From Microbacterium sp. AK009 (GTDB lineage: Bacteria; Actinomycetota; Actinomycetes; Actinomycetales; Microbacteriaceae): a stretch of DNA of 64,000 nucleotides. Both the position numbers and the translations under genes were made by a program. Location of the stretch: the NCBI RefSeq assembly GCF_013410955.1, contig NZ_JACCCG010000003.1:310001-374000 (forward strand), given 5' to 3'. The notes under the pieces are model-generated. The model was not told the DNA's origin, did not search any database, and saw only the letters and a program-made list of their open reading frames with translations. Position 1 is the first letter of the stretch; every line of letters begins with the position of its first letter. Shown here one piece after another: positions 59,341 to 64,000 of this stretch.

Positions 59341-60557
59341 AGTGCTTCCTCGGGGACGGATGCCACGGCGTCGCGCAGACGCTCGGCAGCGGACTCAGGG
59401 GGGATGTCGCCGATCCATGCGCCCATCGCCGCTTCGGATCCGGCGAGGAACTTCAGCTTGTCGGCGGCGCGACGAGGCGAGGTCAGCTGCAGGTGCAGGC
59501 GTGCGCTGTCGCGGGCGACGTGGACGGGCGCCTGGTGCCAGGCGGCGATGTAGGGGGTGGGCGAGTCGTACAGGGCGTCGATGCCGCGAAGCAGTCGCAG
59601 GTACAGCGGCGCGAGCTCGTCGCGCTCGTCGGAGCTGGTCTCGGCGAAGTCGGCGACGTGGCGATGGGGGAGCAGGTGCACCTCGATCGGCCAGCGCGCG
59701 GCGAAGGGGACGAACGCCGTCCAGTGCTCGCCGCTGAGGATCACGCGGCCGGACGCCCGCTCGCTGTCGAGGATGCGCGAGAAGAGGTCGGGCCCGGCCT
59801 TGTCCAGCGAGCGGAGGAGCTGCTGGGTACGCGGGGTGACGTAGGGGTAGGCGTAGATCTGTCCGTGCGGGTGGGCGAGCGTGACGCCGATCGCTTCGCC
59901 GCGGTTTTCGAAGGGGAAGACCTGCTCGATCCCGGGGAGGGCCGACAGGGCGGCGGTGCGGTCGGCCCACGCCTCGATCACCGTGCGGGCGCGGATGGGT
60001 GTCTGGGTGCCGAACGAGCCCTCGTGCGCGGGACTGAAGCAAACCACCTCGCAGCGGCCGACCGAGGTGCGGGTGCGGCCGAGCGCCAGGTCGTCGAGGT
60101 CGTCGAGCCCCTGCGGCGGGTCGGCGGCTGCGGGCGCGTCGTCGCGGGCGGTGCGCAGCGCCGGGCCGAACGAGGGAGATCGGTTCTCGAAGACGGCTAC
60201 GTCGTAGCGCGAGGGGATCTCGGACGGGTTGGTCGGCGTCTGCGGGGCGAGCGGGTCGAGTTCGGCGGGCGGGAGGAAGGCGCGGTTCTGGCGGGATGCC
60301 GCCACCGAGATCCAGTCGCCGGTGAGCACGTCGAGGCGCATCGTGGCGGTCTCGGGCCGAGGATCCAGGGCGCGGGCGTCGACCGACCGTTCCGGGCCGA
60401 GCGTGGTGTCGGGATCGTCGAAGTAGATCAGCTCCCGACCGTCGGCGAGGCGGGTGGGGCGTTTCGTGACGCCGCCGGACAGCGTCTCGGCAGCGGGGAT
60501 CGTCGACGGGGCCTCGGTCGACGGGGCATCGGTGGCGCCGAACTCCTGCATGTTCAC
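59337..60557 (-). CDS. galT: Galactose-1-phosphate uridylyltransferase
   Basis: A 406-residue HIT-superfamily enzyme with the nucleophile motif HPHGQIYAYPY and the zinc/active-site segments VAVFENRSPSF and HVADFAETSSDE. It exchanges UMP between UDP-glucose and galactose-1-phosphate. The start is GTG 60557 or ATG 60551, and the first operator overlaps the start codon region. It forms an operon with galK and is divergent from the LacI-type regulator. Confidence 0.93.
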   Translation of the reverse strand: MNMQEFGATDAPSTEAPSTIPAAETLSGGVTKRPTRLADGRELIYFDDPDTTLGPERSVDARALDPRPETATMRLDVLTGDWISVAASRQNRAFLPPAELDPLAPQTPTNPSEIPSRYDVAVFENRSPSFGPALRTARDDAPAAADPPQGLDDLDDLALGRTRTSVGRCEVVCFSPAHEGSFGTQTPIRARTVIEAWADRTAALSALPGIEQVFPFENRGEAIGVTLAHPHGQIYAYPYVTPRTQQLLRSLDKAGPDLFSRILDSERASGRVILSGEHWTAFVPFAARWPIEVHLLPHRHVADFAETSSDERDELAPLYLRLLRGIDALYDSPTPYIAAWHQAPVHVARDSARLHLQLTSPRRAADKLKFLAGSEAAMGAWIGDIPPESAAERLRDAVASVPEEAL

Positions 60558-60595
60558 GTCAACATGCTAGCCCGACCCCCGTGATAACGTCAACA
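60551..60595. promoter_or_regulatory. Pair of LacI-type operators between galT and galR
   Basis: TGTTCACGTCAACA (60551-60564) and TGATAACGTCAACA (60582-60595) share the pattern TGnTnACGTCAACA, an imperfect dyad around a central CG. They are 31 bp apart centre to centre, about three helical turns, which favours cooperative binding. The first covers the galT start region, so binding blocks galTK. Confidence 0.7.
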
Positions 60596-60634
60596 CGTCG
60601 CGAATCGCCGGAGTTGCGTCGGGGGGAGTGAGCC

Positions 60635-61642
60635 GTGCGTCGAGTGTCGATGGCCGATGTCGCCGCCGCTGCCGGGGTGTCGGGTCAGACCGTCTCCCGG
60701 GTCGTCAACGCCAGCCCGCGCGTGGATCCGGCGACGCGCGCACGGGTCGAGGAGGCCATGGCCCGGCTCGGCTACCGCCCGCACCGCGCCGCGCGCGCGC
60801 TGCGCACCGGCCGTACGCAGACGATCGGCCTCGTCGTCGCCACCCTCGCCACCGTGGGGAACTCCCGCATGCTCCAGGCGGTGGCGGCAGCCGCCGCCGG
60901 GCGAGGGTACGGCCTGGCCATCGCGACGGTCGCCGGACCGGAGTCCGCCGACGACGCGTTCGCCCGGCTCGCCGATCAGGGGGTCGACGGCGCTGTGGTG
61001 CTGAACGAGGCGACGCCGTTCGCGGCGGCGGTTCCCGCGGCGGCGGGCTTCCGCCTCGTGCTGGTCGACGCTCCCGCGGATCCCCGATCGAGCGCGACGG
61101 AGGGGTCGGGAGCGCACGTCGTCCAGACCGACCATGCCGCGGGCGCGGCCGCGGCCACCGCTCACCTGCTCGCCCTCGGTCATCGCCGCATCGCCCACAT
61201 CGCCGGGCCCTCCGATTCGTTCGCCGCCCGGGAGCGGGAGCGGGGATGGCGGACGGCGCTCGCCGAGGCCGCGCTCGAGGCGCCCGTGCCGGTGCGCGGC
61301 GATTGGAGCGCAGCATCCGGTCATGCCGCCGCTGGGAGCCTCGGCGGTGCCACCGCCGTCTTCGTCGCCAACGACCAGATGGCCCTCGGCGCCCTGCGGG
61401 CCCTGGCCGACGCCGGCCACGATGTGCCGCGCGATGTCAGCGTGGTCGGCTTCGACGACATCGCCGACGCCGCCGAGTACCGTCCGCCGCTGACGACGGT
61501 CCGTCAGGACTTCGACGCTCTCGGTGCCCGCGCCGTCGAGGTGCTCCTCGACGATGTCGAGTCGGCGGCCGACACCGCGCCGGTCGTCGAGACGCTCACT
61601 CCGACCCTCGTCGTGCGCGACAGCACCGCTCCCCGGCGCTGA
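60635..61642 (+). CDS. galR: LacI-family repressor of the galactose genes
   Basis: A 335-residue LacI/GalR regulator. HTH MADVAAAAGVSGQTVSRVVN is at about residues 6-25, with the hinge ARALRTGRT and a full periplasmic-binding-like effector domain (SVVGFDDIADA). GTG 60635 follows GGGGGGAG. Divergent from galT, it presumably represses galTK through the two operators. The symbol is by position and function. The last codons are duplicated 25 bp downstream. Confidence 0.82.
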   Translation: MRRVSMADVAAAAGVSGQTVSRVVNASPRVDPATRARVEEAMARLGYRPHRAARALRTGRTQTIGLVVATLATVGNSRMLQAVAAAAAGRGYGLAIATVAGPESADDAFARLADQGVDGAVVLNEATPFAAAVPAAAGFRLVLVDAPADPRSSATEGSGAHVVQTDHAAGAAAATAHLLALGHRRIAHIAGPSDSFAARERERGWRTALAEAALEAPVPVRGDWSAASGHAAAGSLGGATAVFVANDQMALGALRALADAGHDVPRDVSVVGFDDIADAAEYRPPLTTVRQDFDALGARAVEVLLDDVESAADTAPVVETLTPTLVVRDSTAPRR

Positions 61643-61670
61643 CCCACGGACCGCTTCCCGGCGCTGACCC
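61626..61670. repeat. 25-bp tandem duplication of the galR 3' end
   Basis: CCGCTCCCCGGCGCTGACCC (61626-61645), containing the galR stop codon, is repeated with one change at 61651-61670. Only this one extra copy is present. Confidence 0.7.
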
Positions 61671-61752
61671 GTGCCGACGCCTCGATGTCGGGGTTTCCCA
61701 CCCTCCGCAGCGGGTGCAGCTGATGCGGGCGTCGCGCGGCGCCAAGAGAGCG

Positions 61753-62733
61753 TCACGCTTCGGCGGCCCGCCGCGCCTCCCACCCCGTGCGGACCATCTC
61801 GTCGACGCTGTAGCTCATCTTCCAATCGAGGTCGCGGGCCGCGAGCTCTCCGGTTGCGACGATCCGGTCGGGGTCGCCGGGGCGACGCGGCCCGATCTCG
61901 GGGGTGAAGTCGATGCCGGTGACACGCACCATGGCGTCCATGATCTGGCGCACCGACAGGCCGTCGCCCGACCCCAGGTTGTAGGCGGCCTCGACCGGGT
62001 CGCCCGCCGCAAGGCGCTGCGCGGCGACCGCGTGCGCGGCGGCGATGTCGGCGACGTGGACGTAGTCGCGCACGTTCGTGCCGTCGGGGGTGTCGTAGTC
62101 ATCGCCGTTGATGCGGGGGGTGCGTCGCTCGATCAGCGCCTCGAAGACGAGGGGGAAGAGGTTGTGCGGTGAGGTGTCGGAGACCGAACGGTCGCCCGAT
62201 CCCACCACGTTGAAGTAGCGCAGCGAGGTGTGGCGGAGCGGAGCGGCCGACTCGGCGGTAGCGACCGCCTGATCGCGGATCAGCCACTCGCCGATGAGCT
62301 TCGACTCGCCGTACGGGCTCGCGGGGCGCTTGGGGAGGTCCTCGGTGACGAGCGGTACGTCGGGGGTGCCGTAGACCGCGGCGCTGGAGGAGAACACCAG
62401 GTTCGTCACCCCTGCCGCCTCCATCGCCTCGAGCACGATGCGCGTGCCCTCGACGTTCTGGGCGTACGTGTGCAGGGGCCGCTTCACCGAGACGCCGGCG
62501 TACTTGAAGCCCGCGACATGGATGACGCCGGTGACGGCGTGCTCGCGGAGCGTGTGCTCCATGAGCTCCCGGTCGAGGATGCTGCCGCGCACGAACGGGA
62601 CGCCGTCGGGGATGAACCCCGGGTGACCGCTCGAGAGGTCGTCAATGACGACGGGGGGAAGGCCCGCGGCATCCAGTGCTCTGACGATGTGCGCGCCGAT
62701 GTAGCCGGCTCCGCCGGTGACAAGCCAAGACAT
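61753..62733 (-). CDS. galE: UDP-glucose 4-epimerase
   Basis: A 326-residue extended SDR with the NAD motif TGGAGYIG (residues 5-12), the catalytic SSSAAVYG and YGESK, and substrate residues in LRYFNVVG. It interconverts UDP-galactose and UDP-glucose, completing the Leloir pathway with galT and galK. ATG 62733 follows GGATGGAG. Confidence 0.94.
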   Translation of the reverse strand: MSWLVTGGAGYIGAHIVRALDAAGLPPVVIDDLSSGHPGFIPDGVPFVRGSILDRELMEHTLREHAVTGVIHVAGFKYAGVSVKRPLHTYAQNVEGTRIVLEAMEAAGVTNLVFSSSAAVYGTPDVPLVTEDLPKRPASPYGESKLIGEWLIRDQAVATAESAAPLRHTSLRYFNVVGSGDRSVSDTSPHNLFPLVFEALIERRTPRINGDDYDTPDGTNVRDYVHVADIAAAHAVAAQRLAAGDPVEAAYNLGSGDGLSVRQIMDAMVRVTGIDFTPEIGPRRPGDPDRIVATGELAARDLDWKMSYSVDEMVRTGWEARRAAEA

Positions 62734-62769
62734 GGCTCCATCCTGCCCCACCTGGCGGCGAGGCCCGGA

Positions 62770-63327
62770 TCAGTCCTCGGGAAGGTTGCGGATGACACGG
62801 ATGGCGCGGGCCGCCTCCTCCGCATCATCGTCGATGCTCTCGGGCGCGAGCGTGACCACCCGCGTCCCCATGGCCTGCAGCGCGGTGATCTCTGCCGCTG
62901 CGGGACCTTCGGCCCCAGCGACGCCAGCCCCGAGGATCAGCCCCTGCGGCCGCTGGCCGCGAAGCGTCTGCAGGATCTTGCGCTCCCGCTCGGGGTCGCC
63001 GCAGGTCTCCGCCACGGTGAGGATCAGTCCCGCCGCCTCGGTTTCGCGCGACAGCGCACGGGTCAGCGCGCCGAATCCCTCATCGGTCATGTCGGTGACG
63101 ACGAACGCCGTGATCGCCGAGGCGCCGCGCGCGATCGCCTGCGCGGCGACGTTCGCGGTGTAGCCGAGTTTCGTCGCAGCCGCCTCGACGCGGACCCGGT
63201 AGCTGTCGGCGACCTTGCGGTTCGAGCCGTTGAGAACGCGCGATGCAGTCGCCAACGACACCCCCGCTTCGCGGGCGACATCGTGGAGAGTGGGGGCACC
63301 TCGGGTAAGTGCGACGCTCTCGGTCAC
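62770..63327 (-). pseudogene. Truncated LacI-family regulator
   Basis: Only 185 residues are encoded, against about 330 for the family. The HTH is intact (TLHDVAREAGVSLATASRVL) and so are the hinge and the first half of the effector domain, up to TRVVTLAPESIDDD. The protein then ends with EEAARAIRVIRNLPED and a stop 36 bp before galE. No remainder is found in other frames before galE, so the 3' half was deleted, not frameshifted. The product could still bind DNA as an effector-blind repressor, or the gene may be dead. GTG 63327 follows TACACT (leaderless pattern). Confidence 0.65.
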
Positions 63328-63333
63328 AGGGTC

Positions 63334-63339
63334 AGTGTA
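63334..63339 (-). promoter_or_regulatory. Leaderless-type -10 box TACACT
   Basis: TACACT on the minus strand is 6 nt before GTG 63327 of the truncated LacI gene, with no ribosome-binding sequence. Confidence 0.4.
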
Positions 63340-63421
63340 TGCCCCACGGGGTCGACGTGGGCGGATGAATTCGGTACGCTCCGCCCGCGCGTCGGCGCAG
63401 GGTCGAAAAGGGGGCGGCGGA

Positions 63422-64000
63422 TCAGCCGTCCAGGGCCGCCGCGACGACCGCCCGTGCCTCCTCCTGGACCTGTCGCAGGTGCTCTTCGCCGCGCAGCGAC
63501 TCGGCGTACAGCTTGTAGACGTCCTCCGTGCCCGAGGGGCGAGCGGCGAACCACGCGTCGGCCGTCTGCACCTTCAGCCCCCCGATGGCCGCGTCGTTCC
63601 CGGGGGCGTGCGAGAGCTTCGCCGTGATCGGGTCGCCGGCGAGCTCGGTCGCCGCGACGGCGTCGGGCGACAGCTTCGCCAGCTTCGCCTTCTGCTCGGG
63701 GGTCGCCGGGGCGTCGACGCGCTGATAGGCGGATGACCCGAACTCGGCCTCGAGCTCGGCGTAGCGCTTCGACGGGGTCTTCCCGGTGACGGCGAGGATC
63801 TCGGCGGCGAGCAGGCACAGCAGGATGCCGTCCTTGTCGGTCGTCCACACCGTGCCGTCCTTGCGGAGGAAGGAGGCGCCCGCCGACTCCTCGCCGCCGA
63901 AGGCGACCGAGCCGTCGAGGAGCCCGGGGACGAACCACTTGAACCCCACCGGGACCTCGTAGAGAGTGCGGCCGAGGCCCGCGACGACCTTGTCGATGAT
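63422..64000 (-). CDS. pgm: Phosphoglucomutase, C-terminal part (runs off the window)
   Basis: The visible 192 codons encode the end of an alpha-D-phosphohexomutase. The sugar-binding loop is [10 protein letters not shown], and the phosphate-binding loop [16 protein letters not shown] is close to the C-terminus. The frame stays open to the edge ([18 protein letters not shown]), so the start and the catalytic serine lie outside. It interconverts glucose-1-phosphate and glucose-6-phosphate, linking the Leloir pathway next door to glycolysis. Confidence 0.92.
   Translation of the reverse strand: MIDKVVAGLGRTLYEVPVGFKWFVPGLLDGSVAFGGEESAGASFLRKDGTVWTTDKDGILLCLLAAEILAVTGKTPSKRYAELEAEFGSSAYQRVDAPATPEQKAKLAKLSPDAVAATELAGDPITAKLSHAPGNDAAIGGLKVQTADAWFAARPSGTEDVYKLYAESLRGEEHLRQVQEEARAVVAAALDG

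Noticed and set aside
62734..62769. Frameshift explaining the short LacI gene
   Set aside because: Only 36 bp remain before galE, and no frame there continues the effector domain. A deletion is the better explanation.

Overview
The window is a very GC-rich stretch of chromosome from an actinobacterium. A Microbacterium-like member of the Microbacteriaceae is the best guess. This rests on base composition, tightly packed operons joined by ATGA/GTGA start-stop overlaps, frequent GTG starts, several probable leaderless genes with a TAGGCT-type -10 box 6-7 nt before the start codon, an F420-type luciferase-like oxidoreductase, and family choices such as a stand-alone N-terminal-accessory lipoate ligase. 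No rRNA, tRNA, CRISPR array, transposase, prophage or replication origin was seen. The right edge cuts a phosphoglucomutase gene.

Left part (1-22 kb), mostly catabolic. It opens with a small membrane protein/Xre regulator pair under a duplicated dyad (266-924) and a medium-chain reductase. A ddaH-rocD pair (2044-4172) then leads arginine-derived compounds towards glutamate semialdehyde, followed by an IclR regulator. A six-gene minus-strand operon (4980-11160) encodes acyl-CoA chemistry: zinc alcohol dehydrogenase, MaoC hydratase, SDR, acyl-CoA ligase, amidohydrolase and acyl-CoA dehydrogenase. Divergent to it is an unusual plus-strand cluster (11322-17958): a UGSC-family protein with Cys in place of Sec, an uncharacterised 371-aa partner, an 85-aa CxxC protein, both halves of aconitase X, and a complete NMT1/SsuA-type ABC importer. 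It is followed by an IclR regulator (18036-18878) and by a convergent flavoprotein/IlvD-Edd dehydratase operon (18824-21954) with its own inverted-repeat operator. Two closely similar 18-bp dyads sit before the UGSC gene and before the importer gene, which suggests one regulon.

Middle part (22-50 kb), mixed housekeeping and unknown-function modules. It holds a membrane-anchored sulfite-oxidase-like molybdoenzyme, hydrolases, an ATP-grasp ligase, and the conserved circularly permuted ATP-grasp/alpha-E/transglutaminase module followed by a radical SAM protein. It continues with a YnjBCD-like ABC importer, two membrane-biology proteins, a pyridine nucleotide-disulfide reductase, a methyltransferase, two MFS exporters (one with MarR), an amidohydrolase, a DEAD-box helicase and a lipoate ligase. 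A 0.7-kb gene-free stretch at 45.8-46.5 kb is packed with repeats.

Right part (50-64 kb). It begins with a solitary DNA methyltransferase carrying an in-frame repeat insertion and an F420-type oxidoreductase. Next is a 116-bp tandem repeat array that runs into a 33-bp array derived from the end of a carboxylesterase gene. A sugar isomerase/dehydrogenase/TetR operon has a 26-bp perfect palindrome in its promoter. The window ends with a Leloir galactose locus (galT-galK, divergent galR, galE, a truncated LacI gene, pgm). The most unusual items are the UGSC/AcnX/importer cluster, the REP-like element translated inside two genes, and the repeat arrays.
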